Source of the DNA: Cinnamomum chago
Taxonomy: Eukaryota; Streptophyta; Magnoliopsida; Laurales; Lauraceae
Assembly (NCBI GenBank): GCA_038049695.1
Contig: CP142456.1
Span: 15,528,501 to 15,592,500, forward strand
DNA: 64,000 bases
Direction of reading: 5' to 3'
A model generated the notes under the pieces. It was not told the DNA's origin, searched no databases, and was given only the letters and a program-made list of their open reading frames with translations. Positions 22,326-33,319 of the stretch are shown in pieces; within the stretch, counting starts at the first letter, position 1; every line of letters starts with the position of its first letter. Both the position numbers and the translations under genes were made by a program.

Positions 22326-24026
22326 TGGTCGACACTTATATGTACAACGCTTAACAGCAAGACTATGGTGTCGTTAAGTAGTAAAGGACTAAAGAGTCCA
22401 GAATATCGATCCCATGGAGAGAGGATGGAAGAAGCGATGAATCCAATTTAAGTAGAATTGAACTAGGATATAGCTAATAAAGACAAATAAAGTGAACAAT
22501 TAAAACTTATAAACTGTGTGAAAAATGAAATTAAACTAAATGAAATGTAGAATAAAATTAAAATAGCTATTAAACTACTCTAATTAACAATCTAAAATAT
22601 GAAAGTAATAAGATCTATGCTAATCTAACAAACTACACTAAACTAGTGGATGAATGGTGGTGGAAATGGAAGATTTAAGGTGAAGATGTGGTGTGAAATG
22701 TGTAGGATTTTAAAACAAGTGTGTGAAATGTAGATATAACAATCTAGAAGTGAAAATAACGAATCAAATAAAGATTTAAATTAACAACAAGAAAAATAAG
22801 AGATTAGGCAATCCAAAATCCACTAAGCATGTAATTAATTCAAACAATGTATGTTCTAATTCAACTCCCAAATCTACAATCCAATTAGCAATCTCTTGCC
22901 TAATTGAATTGGATGATATAACAATGAAGATCAAAGTAAAAGAAAATTAAAGGCCAAGATCGTAGATCATTATCTAACCATTCTAACAATAAATCATCAA
23001 AATCAAGCTACAAAAGATCAAAGATAGAGGCTCTAGAACATGCTATGTGAGAGAACTTACTCCAACTACAAAGCATCAATTGAGATTATCTAAGCATCAA
23101 GTGTAGAGATAGAGCATGAAAAATGAGAGAGATTAGCACAATTAAATCTAAAATCTACTAATCAATCGAGGAACAAGTAGGGAATCTAAACTAAAACATG
23201 CATGTAATTGAACTAATTACATTACATAACTTCAAAAAAATAGCCTAATCTAATAGCTTTAGCCACTAAACATCAAGAAAGAGCTCCAAATCTTCATTAA
23301 TGATATTCAATTACACACTCTCTTTAGATTATTACAAAAAAAACTCCTAATTACAATCTAAAAGTAAAAATAAAATTGCAAAAGACTAATTTGCCAAAAG
23401 ATCTTTTTTTCTCATCTACAAATACATTCCAATTTATAGAAACATTGAAGACATTTGATTGACTCATTTCATTTCACAATGATTGCTTCCATTTGCTTGG
23501 TTGCAACTAGAAGGCTTTTGATTGGCGTTTTCATTGGCTCTTTTGCTTTCACATGGATATCCATGGCAAACTTTGATTGGTGGAGAGGTGGATTTTCGCC
23601 ATGTAATTGTTGGGGTTTGAACCCAAAACCTATTTCATACATACCCAAGCTCTAACCAATACACCAACCACTCCTTTGAGTTAGGAAGTGACTTCTTTTA
23701 TCCTTAAAGTATTCTCCTCTTATTTTGGAATTATTCAAATCTTCCTAAGCTTTATTCAATTAGATGTTTTCACGTAACTTCTTTATTGAAATCTCTTCTT
23801 AATGCCTTGGGACATTAGCCGAAAGGTTATAATAGTCGCATGGTCAACCTGCACAAGAGAAATTACATAAAAATGCACTATAAATAATCGGATTTATGCA
23901 TGATAATCCGATAATCCTTTAATGTGATAAAAAGATAAAATCTTCGTGTAAAACAAATGATATGCATATGAGATGCTGATTAAACTCGAACTAATGAGGG
24001 GTAAAATATGCAATATTTAACACTCA
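22326..24026 (-). repeat. Athila LTR (3' LTR of main unit, 5' LTR of truncated unit)
   Basis: 1701 bp, on minus TGAGTGTTAAATATTG...GTCGACCA, matching 54230-55930 with many substitutions and indels. A PPT adjoins one end (24027-24042) and a PBS the other (22301-22319), so it acts as 3' LTR for the pol-bearing unit and 5' LTR for the truncated unit. Confidence 0.88.
23609..23675 (-). other. tRNA-like pol III promoter-like segment in Athila LTR
   Basis: On minus, TGGTGTATTGGTTAGAGC (box A-like) is followed about 30 bases later by GGGTTCAAACCCC (box B-like). The second Athila LTR keeps the box A part (about 55545-55590) but has lost box B. It could be a SINE head or a decayed tRNA. No acceptor-stem folding was shown. 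Confidence 0.35.
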
Positions 24027-24042
24027 TTATTCCCCCAAACTT
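24027..24042 (-). other. Athila polypurine tract
   Basis: AAGTTTGGGGGAATAA on minus adjoins the LTR start at 24026. Confidence 0.75.
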
Positions 24043-24164
24043 ACATTTTGCTAGTCCCGAGCAAAAATAAAGGAAAACTAAACTATATACAAGAAAACAT
24101 GATAAAAATCTTAACTCACTTTCGCAGGAATCGCAGCTGCACTTAGCTCGTGCAACAAGCCGTT

Positions 24165-25153
24165 TGTAAAGATTTTAGTTGGCTAATTCATAGGTTATTG
24201 GACAAAACTGGGTTTCTTTAATCTTGTATTGAGTTTAGAAAAGGACTGCTAGAATTTCAAATAGAAAGATTTCCATAGAGTCCGGATTCTGAAAGTTTAG
24301 AATGGTTGCTCGAGCGAACCTCCCCTCGCTCGAGCGGACCAAATAGAACCTAGCTCGCTCGACCCATCAAAATGTGCGCTCGACCGATGTCAGTTCTGGA
24401 ATGAAGTTTTTTGAAGATAGAGTGTGGTTCGCTCGAGCGAACCCATGATCGCTTTAGCGAACCCCTTACAGAGATTTGATTGCTCGACCCATGAAGCGAT
24501 GCGCTGAACATCTGTTTTCAGAGAACAGTTCGCTTGAGCGAACCCCATGTCCGCTCGAGCGAACCTTGGAATTCTAAATATGGACGAACTTCTCTTTCTA
24601 AATTCTCTGAAGGAAGTTACCTATTTAGAGTAACCCTTGCTACACGAAATACTCTCAATAAAAGGGCTATTTGTCTCTCCTCTCGCCAATACTCTGAATC
24701 AGAAGAAATCTATGTGTGAGAAAGTTTAAGAGATCCATTGTTTTGCCCCAAGGCTATCTATTTTGCTGTTGCACTGATGATTCAAGTCTTAGTCTGGTTC
24801 CATCGCTTTTCTTGAAGACTATTTTGTTCAAGCACGGTGAAGATTCGTGATGAGCAGTCAACAGGATCTGAAGCAGTCCTTAGGTTGAGTCAACAACTGG
24901 GAAGGGCTGTAAGTGTCTTGTAATCTTCAAGTTTTATATAATGCTTGATTGTCTGTTGGCCTAGACGGTAAGGCCCGTGGTTTTTTCCCGAGTAGGGTTT
25001 TCCACGTATAAATCCGTGTGTCCTTTTTCTCTTGTGGTTTGATTGCTTAATCTGGATTAGGGTTAACTACTAGTTTAATCACATTTTATTGATATTCGTC
25101 TGAGATCATTTTTATTGGGACATTTGCTTGTGTTAAGGCAAGTTTTAATATAA
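24165..25153 (+). repeat. 5' LTR of Sirevirus-type element
   Basis: It starts TGTAAAGATTTTAG after the CCGTT duplication and matches 35250-36243. The exact 3' end is blurred by mutation just before the PBS. It carries CTCGAG-centred palindromes (24305-24345, 24426-24443, 24528-24561). Confidence 0.88.
24426..24443. promoter_or_regulatory. 18-bp perfect palindrome, CTCGAG core
   Basis: GGTTCGCTCGAGCGAACC is fully self-complementary. Shorter copies of CGCTCGAGCG lie at 24327-24336 and 24552-24561, with others in the 3' LTR and at 30861-30898. A candidate protein-binding site upstream of the LTR TATA region. Confidence 0.5.
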
Positions 25154-25155
25154 AT

Positions 25156-25167
25156 TGGTATCAGAGC
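25156..25167 (+). other. PBS of Sirevirus-type element
   Basis: TGGTATCAGAGC, initiator-Met type, just after the 5' LTR. Confidence 0.88.
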
Positions 25168-25208
25168 AGGTTACACTAATTATTGTGTGATCAATTTACT
25201 AAGCTCTC

Positions 25209-27058
25209 ATGGATATCAATAGAGAAGGAACTTCTACCAACAAGGCCCCCCTTCTAGATGGATCAAATTATTCATATTGGAAAGCAAGAATGATAGCTTT
25301 CCTAAAGGCCATCGATGACCAAGTCTGGGATATTGTGGTTGATGGATATACAGAACCCATAATGGTCATTGAAGGACAAACAAAACCAAAACCCAAAGAC
25401 CAATGGTCCGTTGTTGAAAAGGCCAAATCAAACTGCAATAATAAGGCCATTCATGCTATTTACAATGGAGTTTCTCCCACTGAGTTTCATAGGATCTCTG
25501 CTTGTTCTACTGCAAAGGCTGCATGAGATTTGCTTCAAACTGTTCATGAAGGAACATAAATTGTTAGGCAAACAAAACTCCAAAATCTGACAACAGCTTT
25601 TGAAACGATTCGCATGAATGAATCTGAAACTTTTAATGATTTTAACACAAAATTGTCCAAAATTGTCAATTCATGCCATACGTTGGGAGAGCCGGTTCCT
25701 CCATCTAAGGTTGTTAAAAAGATTTTGAGGCCTCTCCCTGAAAGGTTTTGTCCAAAAGTCGTTGCTATTGAGGAGCACCAGGATCTGAACTCAATATCTG
25801 TTGAAGAACTAGTTGGCAATTTACAGACTTTTGAGGCAAATCACTGCCCACAGAAAAAGGGCAAGGACATTGCACTAATGTCCTCTAATTCAGTCGAGGA
25901 TCCTGAATTAAGTGATCCAGGCAGTGATACAGACGATGAAAAGTTTGAAGCATATCTTGCAAGAAAACTGAAAAAAATCTGGAAGAATAGGAAGACCTTC
26001 AACAAGAAAGATACATCAAACCTGAAGGCACCTTTTAAGGGAAAATTTGTACCCAAAACAGAACAGAATCGATCAAAGGGTACAAATAAGAAAATTAAAT
26101 ACTTTAAGTGTCAAGGATATGGACACACAACTGCTAAGTGTGCCAATCGAAGAGAAAAAAAAATAAAAGCAAGGCACTGAATGTTGCCTGGGATGAAGAT
26201 TCTGATGAGGATGGATCAGAACCTGATTCACCTTCGAGTGAGTCGGGAAAGTATGTTGCTTTTATTGCTTTGTCTAATGTTTCATCTGCGCAGGAATCTA
26301 AATCCAAAAATGAATTAGTACTTAATGATATGTCTGATGAAGAACAGGAGGGAGAAGAAAACTATCACAAGTTGCTGCAAGAATCCCTCCAAATGACAAA
26401 AATCAGTGAAAAGAGGGCTTTGAAATTGAAAGCCATGGAAGAAAAGAACTTGTCTCTGCAGACAACCTTGACAGACTCTTAGTCTAAGGTAAGGCAATTG
26501 GAAGAACAGCGGGCAATTTTATCTAACAAATTGATTGTTGCAGATGAAGAAAATGCCCAGCTCCAACAGAGGAATCAAAGGACTGAATCAGAATTGGAGA
26601 ATTTGCGAAAATAGTTGAATGTCTGCAAATCTGAAAGAGATAATGTTGCTGGAAAATTAAGAATGGTGCTTGTTGAGTTGGAATCGGCTAAAGCTTCAAT
26701 CAACAGGATGAACACTGGATCCGTAAAGTTGAATCAAATCCTGGAAAGTCAATTATCTCCAACATCGAAAACTGGACTTGGATTTGTACATGGCGCCTCC
26801 ACATCAAAAGACAAAGGTAAGACTGTTTTTGTTCAAGGACAGACCATGATGTCTTTGTCTCCTATCTATTCAAATACTGCATATTCAAAAAATCACAAGT
26901 CAAATTATGTGTCTAGATCAAAGTTTGTTCCCGTATGTCACTTTTGCGGGATTACTGGACACATAAGATCACATTGCAACAAATTGCGAAATTTCAATCG
27001 AAATCAGTGTAGAAAGTCAAAAATTTCTTCTTCACAGATTAGGACCAAACCAATCTAG
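25209..27058 (+). pseudogene. Sirevirus-type gag, disrupted
   Basis: Gag would form the RNA-packaging particle. The ATG at 25209 opens MDINREGTSTNKAPLLDGSN, with the conserved YSYWKARMIAFLKAID block. In-frame stops occur at 25524 (TGA) and 25557 (TAA). The frame then continues through a long alpha-helical part to a first zinc knuckle near 26107, where the first Cys is replaced (YFKCQGYGHTTAKC). A frameshift in an A run at about 26154-26163 moves to another frame. After stops at 26480 and 26612 there is a Glu-rich coiled-coil part and a second, intact knuckle CHFCGITGHIRSHC near 26938. A stop at 27056 ends the last open piece. No intact product is possible. Confidence 0.85.
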
Positions 27059-28700
27059 GTCCGAAAATCTGATCTACGATGTAAAGTGGTCCTTACGGCA
27101 CTGAGTGCTGCTGACTCAGATGTGTGGTATTTAGATAGTGGATGTTCGAGACACATGACGGGAAACAAAGCCTTGTTTACCTCTCTTAAAGATTATAATG
27201 GTGGTTCTATTCGATTTGGAGATGGAGGTAATGCTAAAGTTGTTGGAAAATGTACGGTATCTATTCCAGATATGTCACACTTGAAGGATGTGTATTTAGT
27301 TGATGGGTTGGAAACAAATCTCTTAAGCATAAGTCAACTATGTGATAATCATCATGATGTGCACTTTTCTGCAAAAGATTGCACAATTGTGGATAAAAAA
27401 GGGAAAACCGTGATTCATGGTTTAAGAAATTCGTGAAATTGTTATGCAGTCTCTTCAGACAAAGATATGACTTGCAATTCTGCAATCATAAGTGACATTG
27501 AACTATGACACCAAAGACTAGGCCATGTGAATTACAAGGATCTTGAAAAATCTTCAACACATGAATTGGTTTGTGGACTCCCTAAACTCAAAAGGGCCCC
27601 GAATAATGTTTGTGGTCCCTGCCAACTTGGTAAACAAATAAAAACTCCACACAAAAAGGTTGACTCTCTTACCACTAAGAGACCATTATAACTACTTCAT
27701 ATGGATCTTATAGGACCCACAAAGGTTGAAGGCATTGGTGGTAAAAAATTTTTTTTTTTTACTGTTGATGATTTCTTTAGATTGACATGGGTGCGTTTCT
27801 TGCGTGACAAATCAGAAACTTTTATTGTATTTAATGACTTGTGATTCCTTCTTATTGCAGATAAAGGTCAAGAATTCAGAGGAGTTTCCAGAATAAGATC
27901 AGATCACGGCACCGAATTTCAAAATTCGGATTTCTTTACCTTTTGCACAACACATGGATTTAAGCATGAGTTTTCTGCACCCAAAACACCACAGCAGAAT
28001 AGGGTAGTGGAAAGAAAAAATCGGGTGGTCCAAGATATGGCACGAGTGATGTTACATAGCAAAAACATCCCTCAAAGGTTTTGGGCTGAGGCTGTCAATA
28101 CGGATGTCTATGTGATCAATCGTGTCTATCTCCGTCCAGGAACTAAAACAACCCCATATGAATTATGGACTGGAGTAAAGCCAAACATAAAATATGTTCG
28201 AACTTTTGGCAGCAAGTGTTATATCATTCGTGATAGAGAACACTTGACAAAATCTGACTCCAGGAATGACGAAGGAATCTTCCTCGGTTACTCATTGACA
28301 AGTAAAGCTTATCGAGTCTTTCATCTAAAGAATTCTACTGTCATGGAGTCCATTAATGTTGTTGTTGATGATGTAGGAACCTCTGATCATTTCTCTGATG
28401 ATGATGAGGGACTCATTTTTTCCCCATCATCTACACAGGTTGAAAACTTTATTGAAAGCCATGCTGAACCTGATTCAGATAAGAAAAAAGGTGGATCTGA
28501 AACTACTAAACCGAAAAGTCCAAGCAAAAACGCTTCTAAAGGCAATGTTCCAGACATCATTAGGCATTTTGAAAAGAAGAGTGCATCTCCTCTACATGTT
28601 CACCCTCGATCGCAACGAGGTCAAGTAATCAAAGATCACCCCTTAGATACTGTTATTGGTGAGGTTTCAACCCTAATGAAAACACGAAAATAGGTACGCG
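27059..28700 (+). pseudogene. Sirevirus-type protease and integrase, disrupted
   Basis: The protease begins with VWYLDSGCSRHMTG, which contains the catalytic Asp-Ser-Gly, and continues to LSISQLCDNHHDV. After a stop at 27434-27436 comes the gag-pre-integrase region (HQRLGHVNYKDL) with the zinc residues CGPCQLGK. The integrase core follows with Asp in HMDLIGP, Asp in SDHGTEFQN and Glu in NRVVERKNR. A T run at about 27748-27762 and several in-frame stops break it. From 28007 a 229-codon stretch is open (WAEAVNTDVYVINRVYLRPG, FLGYSL) up to TAG at 28691-28693. It is in the same frame as the end of gag, so this was one polyprotein. Confidence 0.88.
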
Positions 28701-30271
28701 ATGAGGTCAGTCATGTTTGTTATGTTTCTACTTTTGAACCAGAAAATGTTAAAGATGCACTTGTTGATGATTCTTGAATTAATGCTATGCATGAAGAACT
28801 TGCTCAGTTTGAAAGAAACTGTGTTTGAGAGCTTGTTCTTAGACCCACTAACTTAAATGTCATCGGTACAAAATGGATCTTCAAAAACAAAACCGATGAA
28901 TCCGGTCGAGTAATTAGGAACAAAGCCCGTCCAGTAGCTCAGGGTTATACCCAAGTTGAAGGTATAAATTTTGATGAAACTTTTGCCCCTGTTGCTAGAC
29001 TTGAATCGGTAAGATTGTTACTTGTTATTGCTTGTTTTTTTAATATAAAACTGTTTCAAATGGATGTGAAGAGCACTTTCCTTAATGGATTTTTGAATGA
29101 GGTAGTGTATGTTGAGTAGCCGAAAGGATTCGAAGATCCTTATTCTCCTAATCATGTTTATAAATTGAAAAAGGCACTGTATGGCTTGAAACAAGCACCA
29201 AGAGCATGGTATGAAAGATTGACAATTTTTCTAATTGAGCATGGATTTAAAAGAGGAAGCGTCGATAAAACATTGTTCATCAAATAAGACAAGAACAACA
29301 TTGTCATTGCACAAGTCTATGTTGATGACATTATTTTTGGATCTACATCTGAATTCTTGGCTGAAAAGTTTGCTGGAAAAATGGCGAGTGAATTCGAAAT
29401 GAGCATGGTTGGTGAACTTTCTTTCTTTTTGGGATTGCAAATCAAACAAACTATGTCTGGTATGTTTATCTCTCAACCAAAATATGCCAGAGAGTAACTA
29501 AAAAAATTTGGAATGCAATCTTCAAAGCATGCTAGGACACCAATGAGTACCACCGCCAAAATCAGTCTTGATGTTAGCGGACAGGACTATGATGAGAAAG
29601 CCTACAGAAGCATGATAGGTAGTCTTCTCTACCTTATTGTGAGTCATCTTGATATTGCTTACAGTGTTGGAGTGTGTGCTAGATATCAATCCAAACCGAA
29701 GTTGTCTCATGTTCAAGCTGTGAAACGAATTTTGAAATACATCCGTGGAACTGCTGAATTTGGAATTCGGATGTCAAAAGATACAAACACGACTGTCGTT
29801 GGATACTCTAATGCTGATTGGGCTGGATGCGTTGATGATCGAAAAAGTACTTCTGGTGGATGCTTCTTTGTCGGGAATAATCTCGTGGCTTGGCATAGTA
29901 AAAAGCAGACTTCGACTTCTCTATCGACTGCTGAGGCTGAATACATTGCTGCAGGAAGTTGTTGCACACAACTTCTTTGGATGAAACAAATGCTACAAGA
30001 TTATGGAATTGAGCAAGAAACTATGACTGTTTTTTGTGATAACCAAAGTGCAATCGATATTTCCAAAAATCCAGTCCAACACTCAAGCACTAAGCATATA
30101 GATATAAGGCATCATTTCATTCGTGATCTAGTAGAAGAAGGAACAATCTCACTGCATCATATTCCAACCGACGCTCAACTTGCGGATATCTTTACAAAAC
30201 CTTTGGATGCAACCCGGTTTGAATCTTTGTGTAAATCGTTAGGAATTTCTCTTATTCCCTACGCTTCATAA
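28701..30271 (+). pseudogene. Sirevirus-type reverse transcriptase-RNase H, disrupted
   Basis: The RT includes [59 protein letters not shown] and the catalytic YVDDIIFGS box. RNase H has YSNADWAGCVDDRKSTSGGC, STAEAEYIAAGSC, VFCDNQSAIDISKNP and ADIFTKPLD, with the natural stop at 30269-30271. In-frame stops interrupt RT (28776, 28826, 29117, 29285 and 29496 regions), while 29513-30271 is open for 252 codons. Many stops replace Trp or Gln codons by single C:G-to-T:A changes. The frame matches that of integrase. Confidence 0.92.
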
Positions 30272-31610
30272 TTTTAATTTGTTTAAGTGCACACTCACAT
30301 TGTCACATAACCATCTTTTTGCACTGCACGAATTAATTTTTAATTCTCTCACTTCTATCTCTGTTTTTATTTTTAAAAGATGTTATGGCAATAAGGTTAA
30401 ACTGAAGGAAGAAGGCTACCTACGAATGTTTGTGAAAGCTTCCACTTGATTGGTAATTTTCATTTGGAGAAGGCTACCATGTTCGTTAGCGTGAAAGTCA
30501 CCCGTGATGGTTTAGCCTGTCCCCGCCTTTTCGTTTTAAAAAAAAAGGGGGGGGGGGGTTTACTCTACTGAGTTCTCTTTACTCAAAAAAAAAAAAAGGA
30601 AAACTCATTTGCTCTACTGTTTCGTTGATGGGTGTGCTCCCTGTGCAATAAATAGTTCATCTTAAGAAGATTTAAAGGGAGTGGACCACACATTTTTTTT
30701 TCTTTCTTCATGGTCATACTGTTCACCACTTCACTGTGTGCTTAAGCTTGTGAAAATTACTATAGTGGCATCTTTTCACTGTTCATGGAGAGATTTGACC
30801 TAAATTGAGACGTTGGAGTATTTTTGCCGCGCTGCTTTCAAAGATCTGAAACCCTTGGCAGTTCGCTCGAGCGAGCTTGAATGGTCGCTCGAGCGAACCC
30901 CATGCATTAATATCGTGCGAGTTTTCCTCTTCCCCCACTTCTTCTTCCTCCCTTCTCTGCTAACCCTAGCATTTTTCTCCCTGTTTTCTCCTCCACCATC
31001 CTTGTGCACTACCCACCTTCCTCAACGTATGTTTTTTACTTTTCTTCATCAAATCTTATTTCTTTTGTCATCTATTTTCATATATATGCATTTTTTTTTC
31101 ATTTTCTTAGCCTATTGTGCATTTTCGTTCTTCCCTTTTCGTTAGGGTTTTCATCCCCATTTGCATACTACTTCATGCATTTTCTTTCTCTTTTGCATGC
31201 ATCCTATTTTCACTTTGGATTGGTTTCTAAGGAGATTCATTTTTTCTTTGGTTGTCATAGACATCTATTGCACTCTTTCATCTTCCTCTAAGTATATGTG
31301 TTTCGTGATATTAGATGGTGTTTCTATGAATGAAATTGGAATTGGATGATTGTGGTTTGCATATCTGTGGGGTTGATGTTGTTGTGTATGGAGGAGAATT
31401 GTTTGTGGTTTTTTTTTTATTGAATAAATGGAGTCTTGCTCTATGAATGGAAACTTGTTCTTCAAAGTGGTTGTGGAGTGGCATTGGAAATTTGTTGACT
31501 ATGGATGGAGAGGTGCTATAGTCACTGGCTGGTGTTTGGGTGGTTATACCCATTTTTTTGCAGGAAATATTATACGATTGAGTTGTTTCTCTCTTTTTGG
31601 CAGTTCCTTC
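30272..31610 (+). other. Spacer between pol and env-like ORF
   Basis: Non-coding and pyrimidine-rich. It holds A/G homopolymers at 30537-30559, CTCGAG palindromes at 30861-30898, a possible splice donor near 31026 (AAC|GTATGT) and an acceptor TTTTTGGCAG at 31594-31603, 7 bases before the ATG of the env-like ORF. This suggests expression of that ORF by splicing. Confidence 0.45.
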
Positions 31611-32037
31611 ATGGCTCTAAAGAAGAGACCTCATGCTGAGGCTTCTGTTAGGAATTTTGTAGATTGCAATTTGATGGATGCATTATCATTCAAACATCAT
31701 TTGATTTACACACATTGCATTGATTTATAAAAAATTGAAATCTTGATTTTCACATGCATTGGTTTTTAGACTTGAAGATATATTGATTTATGCATGATTT
31801 GTTTTTAATCTTGGATGCAATTGATTTTGTAAAGTAGTTTTTAGAAATCAAGTTAGCCATTGGTTTTATGCTTTTGAATCTTTTTTGGCTTTTTATGTTT
31901 CATGTTTTAAAACCCTTAGAATGATTTAAAACATGTTTTTAAGCTTGATTTAATGGCCCAAAAAATTCCCAACCAAAAATACTTTGAAAAATGGATTTTA
32001 GGGAATTTTGGTGCCAGGCCAGAAACGCAGTGTACCA

Positions 32038-32167
32038 GGTCGACCGAGCCAGGCCCAGGTCGACCGGGTATACTACCGTTGGCCATTTTTCAAACGGTCA
32101 CTTTTTTTACCGTTGTGAAGGCCAGGTCGACCGGGAAAGAGACGTTGGGCACTTTTTGGCTATAAAT
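32038..32167 (+). promoter_or_regulatory. LTR promoter module: GGTCGACC array plus TATA box
   Basis: Three GGTCGACC palindromes and AACGG/CCGTT motifs (32076-32112) precede CTATAAATAG. The same order occurs in the LTRs at 42181-44406 (inverted) and 45388-47109. Promoter function is inferred. Confidence 0.55.
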
Positions 32168-33279
32168 AGTGGTTCATTCCTTTAAAAAAAATTGATGATC
32201 AAGAGGCCATCCTTGAGAGGTTTTGAGGCCAATCAAAGAGAAATGAACTAAGGGATGAAGGGGATTATTAGGAAAGCTAAAACGTGGATTAATGAAGTTA
32301 AATCACCAAGTAGGCTCTACTTTCCTTAATCATATGTTTTCATGCTTTGTTTTATTTTTGGTAAATCTTTGTAGCATGATAAACTATGAGGTGTTGTGTC
32401 CTTAACATGTTTTATGTTTTGAATTGATTTATTGTTTTGGATACATCACCATTGATTCAACCCAAGTAGGACTTTATTTGGTAAATCTAAGTAGATCATG
32501 TTAATGAAAGAATCTTTGAAATTATATGTAACATGATTTCTATACTTGGTTGAATCTATGGTTGTTGTTTTTCAACATAAGAAAATCACTTTCAAAACTA
32601 TCTTATGTTGTGGATTCAACATCTTTACAAATCATATGTTTTCATGTTTTGTTTTATCTTTGGTAAATCTTTAGTAGCATGTTAAACTATGATTTGTTGT
32701 GTCCTTAACATATTTATGTTTTGAATTGATCTATTGTTTTGGATGCATCATCATTTGATTCAATCCAAGTAGTACTTTATTTTGTAAATCTAAGCAGATC
32801 ATGTTAATGAAAGAATCTTTGAAATTATATGTAACATGATTCATATACTTGGTTGAATCTTTGATTGTTGTTTTCCATCATAAGAAAATCTCTTTCAAAT
32901 ATATCTTATGTTTTGGATTCAACATCTTTACAAATCATATGTAGTTTTGTTTTAAAGTTTCACAACTTGCTTTGCATTGATAGGAATATCATTTTCAAGT
33001 TGTATTTATAATTACATATGATTTGTCCCCTAATTTCAATCAAATCTATTTTTATGTTTTATGAGCTACATTGTTGATTTGATTGACATCCCTATGCATC
33101 ACATGTTTAGAGCTAATTAATTTCATTCAACTTGTGAATCTTTGATATCATTAACAAGTTGTTACTTTTAACATGTGACTTGCATTCTTTCCTCAATCAT
33201 AAATGTTTTTATGAGCTAAAACTTTCAAAAGCCTTAGGCATACATTTATGAGCCTTCATTTTCAAATTGATTGAGGACA

Positions 33280-33280
<1 letters not shown>

Positions 33281-33317
<37 letters not shown>
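33281..33317. repeat. CA microsatellite
   Basis: About 18 CA units within the solo LTR. The inverted family copy has only about 7 units (42726-42738). Confidence 0.95.

Positions 33318-33319
<2 letters not shown>

Noticed and set aside
33281..33317. Possible CRISPR-like or functional array
   Set aside because: Simple CA microsatellite.
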